DNA from: Oehlia diaphana
Taxonomy: Eukaryota > Glomeromycota > Glomeromycetes > Glomerales > Glomeraceae
Assembly: GCA_003833135.1 (NCBI GenBank)
Contig: QZLH01000044.1
Span: forward strand, 70,561 to 97,666
Reading direction: 5' to 3'
Length of the DNA: 27,106 nt
Part shown: positions 8,898-19,571 of the stretch, in pieces
Numbering within the stretch: position 1 is the first letter of the stretch
Layout of the letters: every line of letters starts with the position of its first letter
Position numbers and translations under genes: made by a program
The notes under the pieces: generated by a model
Told to the model about the DNA's origin: nothing
Database searches by the model: none
Seen by the model: the letters and a program-made list of their open reading frames with translations, nothing else

Positions 8898-10466
8898 TTA
8901 ATAATTTTCATCCAAAAACTCATAAATATCAGTAGATAAATCAACATAACTTAGAACTTTAATATTATGTAACTTAAATTCCTTCACTTCATCTTTCAAA
9001 TTAGACAAATCTACCCTTTTCCTACTATTAACATAAGAGTAAGTATTCTTAATAGCCAAATATTTGACTCTTTTATTCATCATAATATATTCTTTTATAT
9101 AAGGTAAAATATCAATATTATTACTAAATTCTCGCATCATATTACTAATTAATAATTTTTTAAAGAATGTATCTTGAGAATTTTTTAAGAATACTTCAAA
9201 ATCATCTGCTTTAATGTAATAAAGAAGCAAACTTAAATATTCAAGTTTAGAAGGGAGTGTTTGTCCTAATTTTTGTAATATTAACTCGATATTATTACTA
9301 TCTTGATTGATCCCTACCCTGATCGAAAGATAATTAAGATTTTGTTTAATGTTTTCAATTAAATCGAATGTTAGGGAAGTAATGTGAGTTTCATTATTAT
9401 ATAAATCAAGAAATTTGATATTTTTGCAATATTTAATAATTAATTCCAATAATTGTTGTTTATTTCCACATGCGAGATTTTCCAAATAATTTCCAGATTT
9501 TTGTAATAATGATTGTAATAAACCATCATGCAAATTCTCACGGTTGATAAACAAAGATTTCAGTTTAAATGGTTTGGTTAAGTTAATAATTTGTTGAATA
9601 AAACTACTTAAAGAAAAACAATAAATGATATGAACAGATTCTAAAACATTTAATTTTTCAAATACTTTTGCTAAATTAGTTATACCATTAAAATTGAAAC
9701 AATAGAAAATGATTGTATTTAAGGTATTTAAAAAATTAGATTCATTTGATAATAACAATGATTGATACAAAGATGAATCAATGTAACCTAATAAAATTCT
9801 TTTAAGGTTTTGATGTGGATTAATTATTTTTAATATATGATCATTAGTATCATTAGTTAACGTAGTAGAACGTAAAATAGAAATTTTTAAATTTCCAATT
9901 TTGTTAATGAAATTTGGATTTTGTAAAATTGATTCAAGAATATTATTACAATATTTGTTGTAATAGCTTGTGTCTATCTTAATTTCAAAAGTATGTAAAT
10001 TTGCCTCATTTTCAATAAATAATTTAATTAATGACATTTCAATCAATACTTTAAATTCTTTAATTTCAAATACTGATTCCGAATTATTTCTATTATTGTA
10101 TTTTGAAGTTTTATCATTAGCTTTTAACCACCTCACAATGGAAAAAGAAATTTTATACATGCTCAAATATCTTATAAAACTAGGATAATCAAAAAGTGTA
10201 TTTGAAAGTAATAAATAATCGATAAATATATATTTATTTAATTGTGTTTTTAAATCATTCAAATTATACAAGTAAACTTCAATAAAATTATAATTTCCAG
10301 TAAGAATTGAAAATGGGTTTTCCCATAATAATGGAATTGCTAAACGACACCATAATCTATTAACTAAGATACATGAATGTAAAGTTGAATAATCATTCTG
10401 AAAATTTTTGATGATTTCATATGTTAATTCAGGTAAATCTCCTGAAAATATTTTTGAGCATGACAT
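8898..10466 (-). CDS. F-box-like protein with degenerate leucine-rich repeats
   Basis: A single uninterrupted frame of 522 aa. Residues about 8-50 (LPELTYEIIKNFQNDYSTLH, SCILVNRLWCRLAIPLLWEN) match the fungal F-box pattern: Leu-Pro start, a CxLVNRxW core and a following P-LW. The rest is Leu/Ile/Asn-rich with loosely repeated segments (NLENLACGNKQQ-like, CKNIKFLDLYNN, LEYLSLLL) of the degenerate LRR kind found in large fungal F-box families. F-box proteins couple substrates to the Skp1-Cullin-1 ubiquitin ligase. The start is chosen because the F-box begins directly after MSCSKIFSG and the upstream sequence (TATA-like word near 10518-10526, about 55 nt before the ATG) looks like a promoter. 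No intron or damage was seen. Its substrate cannot be inferred. Confidence 0.8.
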   Translation of the reverse strand: MSCSKIFSGDLPELTYEIIKNFQNDYSTLHSCILVNRLWCRLAIPLLWENPFSILTGNYNFIEVYLYNLNDLKTQLNKYIFIDYLLLSNTLFDYPSFIRYLSMYKISFSIVRWLKANDKTSKYNNRNNSESVFEIKEFKVLIEMSLIKLFIENEANLHTFEIKIDTSYYNKYCNNILESILQNPNFINKIGNLKISILRSTTLTNDTNDHILKIINPHQNLKRILLGYIDSSLYQSLLLSNESNFLNTLNTIIFYCFNFNGITNLAKVFEKLNVLESVHIIYCFSLSSFIQQIINLTKPFKLKSLFINRENLHDGLLQSLLQKSGNYLENLACGNKQQLLELIIKYCKNIKFLDLYNNETHITSLTFDLIENIKQNLNYLSIRVGINQDSNNIELILQKLGQTLPSKLEYLSLLLYYIKADDFEVFLKNSQDTFFKKLLISNMMREFSNNIDILPYIKEYIMMNKRVKYLAIKNTYSYVNSRKRVDLSNLKDEVKEFKLHNIKVLSYVDLSTDIYEFLDENY

Positions 10467-10579
10467 ATTGTAAATGAAAAGTAGAATATTACTTTATTGT
10501 AAAACGAAACTGAGTTGAATTTATATTCAATTTTCGGAGTGGTAATTCCGATATTGTCGCACAATAAATTGTGTGTAAC

Positions 10580-10604
10580 AAACACGTTTAATAATCAGGC
10601 GCAG
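10580..10604 (+). repeat. Dispersed repeat fragment, copy B (TCAGGCGCAG)
   Basis: Second copy of the repeat described at 6996-7022. The ATCAGGCGCAG core is identical in both. Confidence 0.4.
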
Positions 10605-10866
10605 TTCTATTAAAAATGTATTATGCAGCTCATTATATAACATTTGTAACTGTCTTTGAAGGTCTTGTTACACCACTAAAAGATTTGTTGATTGATTTAA
10701 ATATAAAAAGGAAAAAGTCTGAACGTAAGACAATAGAAAATTTATTTACATACTTAATAAATAATTAGTAAATCAGTACTATAAATAGAGAATTGGTATC
10801 CTAAAAAGGAAATCACTCGGTGCAATTAGTCTATCGTTCATTAAAAAATTTTTTTTTTTTGGCTGG

Positions 10867-10928
10867 ATACGATTTTTTCATTTTTATTAAGTAAAAAAAT
10901 ATATATATCCTAACTAAAAAAATCGTAT
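10867..10928. repeat. 12-bp inverted repeat with a 38-nt loop
   Basis: ATACGATTTTTT at 10867-10878 is exactly complementary to AAAAAATCGTAT at 10917-10928. The interior is AT-rich. It could be a hairpin or the ends of a very small element. Confidence 0.4.
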
Positions 10929-12597
10929 AAAATATTTATTGAAGAAAAAATATTAAAATTAAAAAATCAGAAAAACGGTTTAAAGGCGCTTACAGTAGCA
11001 CAGTTAGCCTAAATACAAAATAAGTAATAATATACTATATAAAGTTTATAAATAATATACTGTATATACCGTATATATAAACATAAATTAGTATAGATTA
11101 TAAAGGTAAAAAATTAAAGAACCAAAAAAAAGATTAAAAACTTCGGGTTTAAAAAACTGAAAAAATATTAAAAAATACTTATAGTTTATAAAAGCCTGCA
11201 AAAAAATAAAATAAAAAGTAATCTATTTAATAATTAAAAAAAGATTTAAATCTAAAAAAAAATGAAAAAAATTCTTTTTATTTAAAACACTATACTACTT
11301 TCATATTACCATTGCACAAAACAATATAAACTATATAGTACCGTGCATGCGTAAAAACAATACCATACGTGATTGTTACCCAATTAATTTGAAAATTCTC
11401 ATATAACTATATAAATTAAAGTAATACCGTATTTAAAATCAAAAAATTTCTTGCAAGTTTCTTAAAAAATTATTCATTTTAATTATGTGATCAAATGTTT
11501 TAAAATATTACAAAATATCAATTATTTCTAAATAATTATAAGATTACATCTAAAAGCCAAGCAAAAAAGCTTTACTCATGTATGAAATTTATTATTTTAA
11601 CAGACAGCAAAATTTGGACCTTTTGTACTACCTATAAATTTTATTACATGCTCAAGAACTTTCGTACTTAACAAATTAGATGTTTTATTTTACATATAGC
11701 TTTAATATCTTTTAAAATTTACAAAATAAATCATTTGAAAAATAAAATAAATAAATTAAAAAATTATAAATTATGAATTATAAATTTCCTGGTTAGAACT
11801 GGAAAAAATGCTCATTTTACTTTAAGAGATGGGCTTTGTTGAAAATAAAATATGATTAGTAAGGCTTATTTTGTTAATTAGTAAAAAAAATTTATTAGCC
11901 GGAACTGTACTAGAAGTGAAAATGACACTGACAGCTAATCAAATTATTTAACTATAAAAAGTGTAACATTTAATTTCTTAGCTTCAATTCAATAATCACA
12001 ACTTTAATTAGTAGTATTTGTAATTTACGATTTCGTGGATTGTTTTCAGTTTCTGTATAACCAACTATTTTCAATCAATCCTACTATTTAAATAACAATT
12101 TTGGTTAGAAAAATATATCAAAAAAGACATGATGGTATAAATCTTTGTTATTAGTTAGTTAAAATATTTGAATTTACAAGCTTATTATTATATTTGTATG
12201 TCAACTTACAAATAGCAGTTTGTAAAGAATGCAATCATCTTTGTCTAGTAGATTATCTGATATTATTTACAGTTTTTTTTTTAATTTTACTTTAAATTGG
12301 AATCAAAATCAAGAATGAACATAGTTTATAGCCTGGGTAAATTAGCTATTTTATTGTTACAACCTTCCTACAATCATGGTTAAACTTTATCATAATTATT
12401 TGGTAAAATAAAATGCATTACTTTCAGTTTATGTGGTTAAAAGAAATCTTATCCATATTTTTATTTTTATTGATAGTCAAATATAATCCAGAGTTGTATT
12501 TTTTCATCTTTTTATTATATTTTATTTTTTATTAGATATCAGCAACACTTGTCGATCACTAATGTAACAATCACCAAATGTTTCACCTTGAATGCAC

Positions 12598-12692
12598 TCA
12601 GTTTGAAACTGAACTGACATGAGGCAGTTTGAACATTTCAAATTTGATTCAACCAGTTCAAACTGCGGTACAACTTGTGGTTTCAAACCACA
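12598..12692. repeat. Cluster of three perfect palindromes or inverted repeats
   Basis: Within 95 nt: TCAGTTT-G-AAACTGA (12598-12612); GCAGTTTGAAC (12624-12634) paired with GTTCAAACTGC (12656-12666); TGTGGTTT-C-AAACCACA (12676-12692). All are built on GTTT-AAAC or GTTTGAAC cores. Such nested symmetry suggests the end of a DNA transposon or a clustered binding site. Confidence 0.55.
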
Positions 12693-13104
12693 CTTCAAGC
12701 CAATTTTTAATAAAATGATTAATGAATTTAATTGAATTGAATTTTATCATTTTTTTGGTTTTTTTTACAGTGTTTATTATTTATTCCTATTTTTTATCCA
12801 ACTTCCGATGGATTCTTTAAATTTTGTAAATTATTAATTAAAGAATTATAGCCATTAATATTTAATCTTTACTCCTTTAATTACAATATAATTATTTAAA
12901 GCACATTGATCAAGGAGTTTAATGATAAATAAATTATCCATGTAATTTCCACTTTCCGGTTTTAATTCTCCCCGACTTTTTCTTTGAAAAATGCAAAAAT
13001 ATCTTGTGAATATACTTTTGATGATACTAATAATAATGCTTTCTATATACACTATACAGTAATAATTGATAAATAATCCAACAAATAAAGAATATTTAAT
13101 AGAA

Positions 13105-16100
13105 TTAATAATCCTTAATCATACAATCAAAGCCCTGAGACTCTTCTTGAACTAAAATACCAGTAAGTTTGCGACTTATATAATATGCTTGTGGATGAGA
13201 TTGCATAATAAAAACATTCACTTGTTCTTGTAATAAAGCTTTGTCTGCCTCTACAAATTCAAACATATCATTTTTTAATTGATTATCAGTAATAGGTACA
13301 GAATATATATAATTTCCATCCCTGTTTATTTCACAATACATATTAATACATCTAATCCATTCAGATATAATATTTTCAAGCATTATTATGGTTGGCCTAT
13401 TAGAAGGATTTGAATCCCAACATTTTTTCATTAAATTTATATAACATTTTGGAGTATTTTTTATAATTTCAGGTCGTTCCCCTTCACAAATACTCAAGAC
13501 AAGATTATGATCATGTGTTTCATAATTAAATGGAGGAATACCTGATATAAATTCCCACATTATCATTGAAAAACTATAAATATCACTTGCTGGAGTATAG
13601 GGGTTTCTTCTTAATATTTCAGGCGCCATATAAGGCAAAACTCCATAAATTTCATTATCATTATTATCAGAGTTATGTAAATCACTTATAGGTTTACATA
13701 ATCCTAAATCAATAATAAATATCTCATTGTAATTATCTGACATTAAAATATTACCATCATGAAAATCACCATGAGTTAAATTTGATTCATGGATTACTTT
13801 AAGTCCTACTATTATTTTTTTCAATAATTGTAACTTTTCTTGCCACTTGAATTTAATTATATCAGATAAACATTTTCTCAAACTTCCTTTTTTTGCATAA
13901 CTCATTACTATTACATAATTTAAATTATTTGGATCTTGGGTAATTCCAAAAAATTGAATAAATTTCGAAAATGACTTTTTCTGACAATTATAATGATATT
14001 TCCACTATGCAAATAACAAAAAAATTATTAAATTTTGCACAAGGTAATAAAATTTGCTATTAAATATAAATACTATACCTCATCCAGAAATTCACTATTT
14101 AAATTTGATGAATTATTTAGTTTTTTAAGAATAACCTCATAACATATCTGTCTATTCCATTGTCGTTTGTCGAAATTCCAACTAAAAATAGGCCCATCTG
14201 ACCAGATAGCTTTATGAATTTCACTAAATCCTCCTTTTGTATAATAATCAATACTTGATAAATTATTGTAAGGTATCCACTCTAAAATTTCATAACTATT
14301 TTTAGCATTTATTTGTGCTACTTGAATAAATTTATCAATCAATTTATTTTTACTAGTCCACTTTGAAAAATCTTGTTGAAATCGCTTAGTATTACATTGT
14401 TGGCACCATTGGTAATCAGTGTTTGGTAACTTGCATTCATTACAAAATTCAATTTCATCTTTAGAATTTGATTTGTTACTTTCTGCTACTATTTGATGCC
14501 AATAAAAGGCCTTTTCTAAATTCTTTTCTGTTCCTTCTCCATTTCTATAACATGCAGATAAATTAAATATTGCATCAATATGACCTTTTTCTGCCGCTTT
14601 TTGACACCAATGAAAGGCTTTTTCTAAATTCTTTTCTGTTCCTTCTCCATTTGTATAAAGTATACCTAAACCATATATTGCATTGATATAATCTTTTTCT
14701 GCTGCTTTTTGACACCAATGAAAGACTTTTTCTAAATTCTTTTCTGTTCCTTCTCCATTTCTATAACATGCAGCTAAATTAAATATTGCATCAATATGAC
14801 CTTTTTCTGCTGCTTTTTGACACCAATGAAAGGCTTTTTCTAAATTCTTTTCTGTTCCTTCTCCATTATAATATCTATTGGCTAAACCATACATTCCATC
14901 AATATGATCTTTTTCTGCTGCTTTTTGGTACCAATAAAAGGCTTTTTCTAAATTCTTTTCTGTTCCTTCTCCATTTATATAATGTAATGCTAAATCATTC
15001 ATTGCTTCAGTAAGATCTTTTTCTGCTGCTTTTTGACACCAATGAAAAGCTTTTTCTAAATTCTTTTCTGTTCCTTCTCCATTTCTATAATGCATGACTA
15101 AACCAAACATTGCTTCAGTAAGATCTTTTTCTGCTGCTTTTTGACACCAATGAAAAGCTTTTTCTAAATTCTTTTCTGTTCCTTCTCCATTATAATATTT
15201 ATTGGCCAGATTAAACATTGCACCAATATGGTCTTTTTCTGCTGCTTTCTGACACCAATGAAAGGCTTTTTCTAAATTCTTTTCTGTTCCTTCTCCATTT
15301 TTATAATGTATATCTAAACCATACATTGCATCAATATGATCTTTTTTTGCTGCTTTATAACACCAATGAAAAGCTTTTTCTAAATTCTTTTCTGTTCCTT
15401 CTCCATTATAATAGTGATTGACTAAACTATACATTGCATCAATATGATCTTTTTCTGCTGCTTTTTGATACCAATAAAAGGCTTTTTCTAAATTCTTTTC
15501 TGTTCCTTCTCCATTATAATATTTATTAGCTAAACTATATATTGCATCAATATGATCTTTTTCTGCTGCTTCTTGATACCAATGAAAGGCTTTTTCTAAA
15601 TTCTTTTCTGTTCCTTCTCCATTTCTATAATGTATAGCTAAATCATATATTGCAATAATATAATCTTTTTCTGCTGCTTTTTGACACCAATGAAAGGCTT
15701 TTTCAAAATTCTTTTCTGTTCCTTCTCCATTTCTATAATGTATAGCTAAATCACACATTGCAATAATATAACCTTTTTCTGCTGTTTTTTGACACCAATG
15801 AAAGGCTTTTTCTAAATTCTTTTCTGTTCCTTCTCCCTTTCTATAACATGTGCCTAAATTAAACATTGCAATAATATGATCTTTTTCCGCTGCTTTTTGA
15901 TACCAATGAAAGGCTTTTTCTAAATTCTTTTCAGTTCCTTCTCCATTTGTATAAAGTACACCTAAGCTATACATTGCAATAATATGATCTTTTTCTGCTG
16001 CTTTTTGACACCAATGAAAGGCTTTTTCTGAATTCTTTTCAGTTCCTTCTCCATTTGTATAAAATATACCTAAGCTATACATTGCAATAATATGATCTTT

Positions 16101-16676
16101 TTCTGCTGCTTTTTGACACCAATGAAAGGCTTTTTCTGAATTCTTTTCTATTCCTTCTCCATTTCTATAATGTACAGCTAAATCACACATTGCATCAATA
16201 TAATCTTGTTCTGCTGCTTTTTGACACCAATGAAAGGCTTTTTCTAAATTCTTTTCTGTTCCTTCTCCATTTCTATAATGTATAGCTAAGCTATACATTG
16301 CAATAATATGATCTTTTTCTGCTGCTTTTTGACACCAATGAAAGGCTCTTTCTAAATTCTTTTCTGTTCCTTCACCATTATGATATCTATTGGCTAGATT
16401 AAACATTGCATCAATATGATCTTTTTCTGCTGCTTTTTGACACCAATAAAAGGCTTTTTCTAAATTCTTTTCTGTACCTTCTCCATTCCTATAACAGTTA
16501 GCTAAATTAAACATTGCTTCTTTATTACCATTTTCTGATAATTTTTCTAAAGAATTAATACATTCTTTACACCATAATTCTTCAGTAAAAGGTATATTAC
16601 AATACAAACAATTTTTTGTGTCTATTGTAACAGTATCTTCATCTGGGATATTTAATTTATTAAATTCAGTTTCCAT
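13105..16676 (-). CDS. Sel1-repeat protein kinase with two zinc ribbons (2 exons)
   Basis: Exon 1 is 16676-14079 and exon 2 is 14004-13105. The 74-nt phase-0 intron (GTATAG...GCATAG) gives 1,165 aa. Residues 23-39 are a zinc ribbon (CLYC...WCKEC). Residues about 50-737 are 19 Sel1/TPR-like repeats of 36 aa (AMFNLA..Y.NGEGTEKNLEKAFHWCQKAAEKDHID type). Residues 745-761 are a second ribbon (CNEC...WCQQC), then a FSKWTSKNKLIDKFIQ linker and a TKL-like kinase domain. Kinase motifs: degenerate glycine loop YYTKGGFSEIHKAIW (first Gly is Thr), likely Lys851 in VILKKL, catalytic HGDFHDGNIL (Asp946, HGD not HRD), metal-binding DLG (Asp964), APE at 992-994, SDIYSFSMIMWEF, and CWDSNPSNRP. Sel1 arrays bind proteins, so a scaffolded signalling kinase is likely. 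The odd loop leaves activity uncertain. Confidence 0.9.
14525..16500 (-). repeat. Tandem array of 19 near-identical 108-bp Sel1 units
   Basis: The core that encodes NGEGTEKNLEKAF recurs every 108 nt; in plus-strand orientation CCTTCTCCATT appears near 14532, 14640, 14748 and so on to about 16476. Several units differ by only a few bases, so the array probably grew and homogenised recently by unequal exchange. Copy number may vary between strains or be misassembled. Plus-strand ORFs inside it are shadows. Confidence 0.92.
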
Positions 16677-17680
16677 TTGTTATTTAAAAATTTGTTTTAC
16701 TGAAAAAAAAAAAATTTATTTTTTTTCTAGACAAATTTTTTTAATAAAAAATTTTTTTCTTAATTAACTATAATATATGAATGAAGTTACTAAAAAGAAA
16801 TTTTTTATCCAAAAGTAGAAATTTAAAACAAAAAAAAAAAAATTCTCGGTCCGTATTGTTTCCGATGCACTCGATGCAATGATCTGCATTGAGAAATTCC
16901 AACCATAGGTAGTTTAAAGCGAAGTAGTTTTGGCCAGAATTACGGCATTAATAAATTACACTAGTGACAAATAATGGTATGACAAATAGTTTTTCACTAA
17001 CCGAAAAAATTCAAAGTCCCCAGAATACCTACCTACTAAAATGAAAAGTGGAGTGCGATCTTTACTATAATCACGTGGTTCTGTCCGTTGTAAACGTTCA
17101 TCAGTTCATGTTTAATAAAAGAAAAATAACATTTTTATCAGCATTTTGCTCCAAAAAAATTAGTAGACAAATAGTCCTCTTTCTACTAACAAATAGAATA
17201 GGATTATGAGCATTTCCTTGTTATAGTATCAAATAATTTATTATTGAATTTATTTTTCTTTCGCTTTATTTTTTTTTTCATTTTATTAAAAGATTTTAAA
17301 AAAAAGTGATTAAAAATTTTAAAAAGTTCCAGAACTAAAGGAAACTCACGCATATTTTCAAAGCCGTGCAAAATCTCCTAGGAACTATCCAGTAGGTATA
17401 AATACCTTTGTATAATCGTGTAAATGGTTCCGATCAGAGGATAAAAATAAATTACGCAATTTTAGTTTGATACGTGAAATTGTAATTATGCTCAAAAAAA
17501 ATAATTATCTCAAATCAAAAAAGAAATATTATAAATTAGATTAATTACGCGGTAAATTATAATAATTGTAAAAGAATAAATTTATTTTTCATTTAAATAA
17601 ATTAATAATATACGAAAAAAGTAAAATTTTTATTTGATTATTATATAAAAAATTTAGTATTTCTGGTATTTTTGTAAATC
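16677..17680. other. Intergenic between the two divergent kinase genes, part 1
   Basis: AT-rich DNA directly upstream of the Sel1 kinase, with A/T homopolymers at about 16700-16760 and 16830. A less AT-rich patch at 16840-16960 includes GGCCAGAATTA, an 11-mer shared with 5749-5759. No gene was recognised. Confidence 0.4.
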
Positions 17681-17688
17681 ATTTGATT

Positions 17689-17825
17689 CGGGAAAATGTC
17701 ATGTCGGGATAATGTCTTTGGATATATTTCGTCGGGATAATACCATGTCGGGAAAAAGTGTTTTTCCATTCAGGAATTTGTCTTGTCAGGGAATTGTTGT
17801 CGGGAAATCGTTGTCGGGAAAAGGT
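17689..17825 (+). repeat. Cluster of degenerate TGTCGGGAWAA motifs
   Basis: Seven copies of a TGTCGGGA-like word lie in about 135 nt, at 17689 (partial), 17702, 17730, 17746, 17784, 17798 and 17812. Spacings of 14-16 nt recur in part. An ORF crosses it (17712-17957) but its product has no recognisable domain. The cluster is a decayed short-motif array, perhaps from a mobile element. Confidence 0.55.
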
Positions 17826-19217
17826 ATGTTTCTTAAAAATGTATCAGCTGAAATTTTACGTCAAAGAGCGAAAAAAGTGGATATGTTACATTTTACATAC
17901 AATTTGATTTCGACTTTTTTCATAAATTTAATTTTAATTAAGTTAAAAGAGCGATGATTGTGCCTTTTCGATAATATTGATCAATCATTTTTAAGTTCCT
18001 TCTAAAGATTTCACAAATATGAATGAAATTTTGTGAAATCGTACATTTTCAAAAGAAAACTTAATAATTTTATTAGTGGAAAAAAAAATCTAGCGTAACT
18101 AAAACTGAAATATATAATTAATCTCATTAATGTCACTTTTTTAAATTTATGACATGTTTAAAAATTATTTCAGGGGAATTATCTGAATCGTTATGTCAAA
18201 TTATAAGGTATTAATTAAAAATTACCAGATTTGCAATATAAATATGATCATCTGGGTAGAAACTTTTAGATTACTCTCTGTGATCGGCCGTAGCAGATTA
18301 AAAAAATTTCTTTTTTTTTTCAATATTTTTTTTTCAATATATATATATATATATATATTTTTAGTTTTTAATTTTTTTTCCCTTTATCGTAATATTTTTT
18401 TCCTAACTAATTTTTTTTTTCGTTCTTTCAACCTTTATGTTTTCGAATCGACGCTGTGGTGTGATTTTTTTTTTTAAATAATTTTTTTTTCTTTGGTTAT
18501 TTCTTTTACTAATATTTTCTTTTTTCTAATATTTTTTTTTTTTTTTCTTTATCTTTTAGATTTGGATCGCGATGTAATCGAAATAAATTTTTTTTTTTAT
18601 TTGAATAAATATACTTCATGGTTTTTTAATTATTTTATAATGCTATATACAAATAACGTGCATATTTTTACGCAAGAAGTTATAGATATCAGAACACCTA
18701 CAGAAAAGCCGGAATTATGTGTTGCTTAATTTCGGAACTGTATGACAACTTTAAATCCCTTATCGAATTGGTTTAAAATTTTGGATTCATTCGAAATCTT
18801 GAATTTGTCATAATTATGAAATGTTATAATCCTGAAATATCATAATTTCTAATTTCATAATCCTACGAAGTTTGTTGATCTCGGAAAAAACGTATGAAAA
18901 AATAGTCGTGATGATCGGCAGAAAGAGTCCCTTTCAAGTCCAAGTCATACGCCATATTTTCTTTGCTACCAAAATACCCTTTTTTACTAAAAAAAAATTA
19001 AGGTTTTCCTTGTAAAAAAGTCGATCCTTTATTGTATTCCATCTTTTTCTGTAAAGGCTCATATTTCCGGAATTAATAATATAATATCACGGAATTTATC
19101 GAATTATTTACATTTTTCCGTGAATGTTTACAGAAATAATGGATAAAAATTTTTTTATAGGGTTGACGTTTTTGGCAACTGAATAAAAAAACAAACTAAC
19201 TTTAATTGGGACTAGTG
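17826..19217. other. Intergenic, T-rich and TA-rich
   Basis: No supported gene. It includes a TA microsatellite at about 18338-18359 and many T-runs between 18300 and 18600, where two long but featureless Phe-rich ORFs appear by composition. The second 20-mer repeat copy is at 19161-19180. Confidence 0.4.
19161..19180 (+). repeat. Dispersed repeat fragment, 20-mer copy B
   Basis: GGTTGACGTTTTTGGCAACT is the partner of 7424-7443. It lies 37 nt before the inverted-repeat element at 19218-19421 and may be part of it or of an element it entered. Confidence 0.4.
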
Positions 19218-19421
19218 TTAATTAATCGGATAAACGGATATTTGATATCAGCGATTATCCGATATATTTTAGTCTGATATCATCTAGTTTTTATTAACTT
19301 GAGTCAAATCAATGATTTACCAGAGGGATGGTCATCTAATATGATGATTTAAACTTAGTTTACTTAGTTTGATAATGCAGATTTTTGGATAAATCTAATA
19401 TCCGTTTATCCGATAGCTTAA
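19218..19421. mobile_element. MITE-like element with terminal inverted repeats
   Basis: ATCGGATAAACGGATAT at 19225-19241 is perfectly complementary to ATATCCGTTTATCCGAT at 19398-19414. Taking 24 nt on each side (19218-19241 and 19398-19421), 21 positions pair and both arms begin with TTAA. The 204-bp span has no coding capacity. Size, inverted ends and a TTAA at each border fit a small non-autonomous DNA transposon; TTAA is the target duplication of piggyBac-type elements, but that class is not proven. It ends 150 nt before the ATG of the N-lobe array kinase, so it may have contributed promoter sequence. Confidence 0.55.
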
Positions 19422-19571
19422 CGGATCGACACAATAAAAGACTTGTGACGTAATGATGTACTACGAAAACATTATAAGTCTTTGTTAACCAAATTTAGTA
19501 TCGTACTTTAATTTTATTTAAAATCATTATTCTTCGTTCTATCGACACTATCGTTCATAATTTTATAATAA

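Larger units (their letters stand above)
10467..13104. other. Long AT-rich intergenic region
   Basis: No supported gene. It contains a copy of the TCAGGCGCAG repeat (10580-10604), an inverted repeat at 10867-10928, long A/T runs (about 10846, 11100-11280), TATA-like alternations at about 11020-11090, and the palindrome cluster at 12598-12692. A 65-residue minus-strand ORF at 12855-13052 has no recognisable domain and lies just past the stop of the Sel1 kinase; it is not called. Confidence 0.4.

Noticed and set aside
9970..10188. Plus-strand ORF of 72 residues
   Set aside because: Antisense to the F-box gene.
12855..13052. Minus-strand ORF of 65 residues past the Sel1 kinase
   Set aside because: No kinase or other domain text. 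It could be a further exon only if the kinase stop at 13105 were skipped, and that stop fits the family end well.
14786..15421. Plus-strand ORFs with repeated LFLNSFLFLLH text
   Set aside because: Antisense translation of the Sel1 repeats.
14525..16500. CRISPR-like or satellite array
   Set aside because: The 108-bp period is a coding Sel1 repeat in one continuous reading frame; no unique spacers.
18193..18729. Two Phe-rich plus-strand ORFs
   Set aside because: Result of T-runs and a TA microsatellite; no coding signature.
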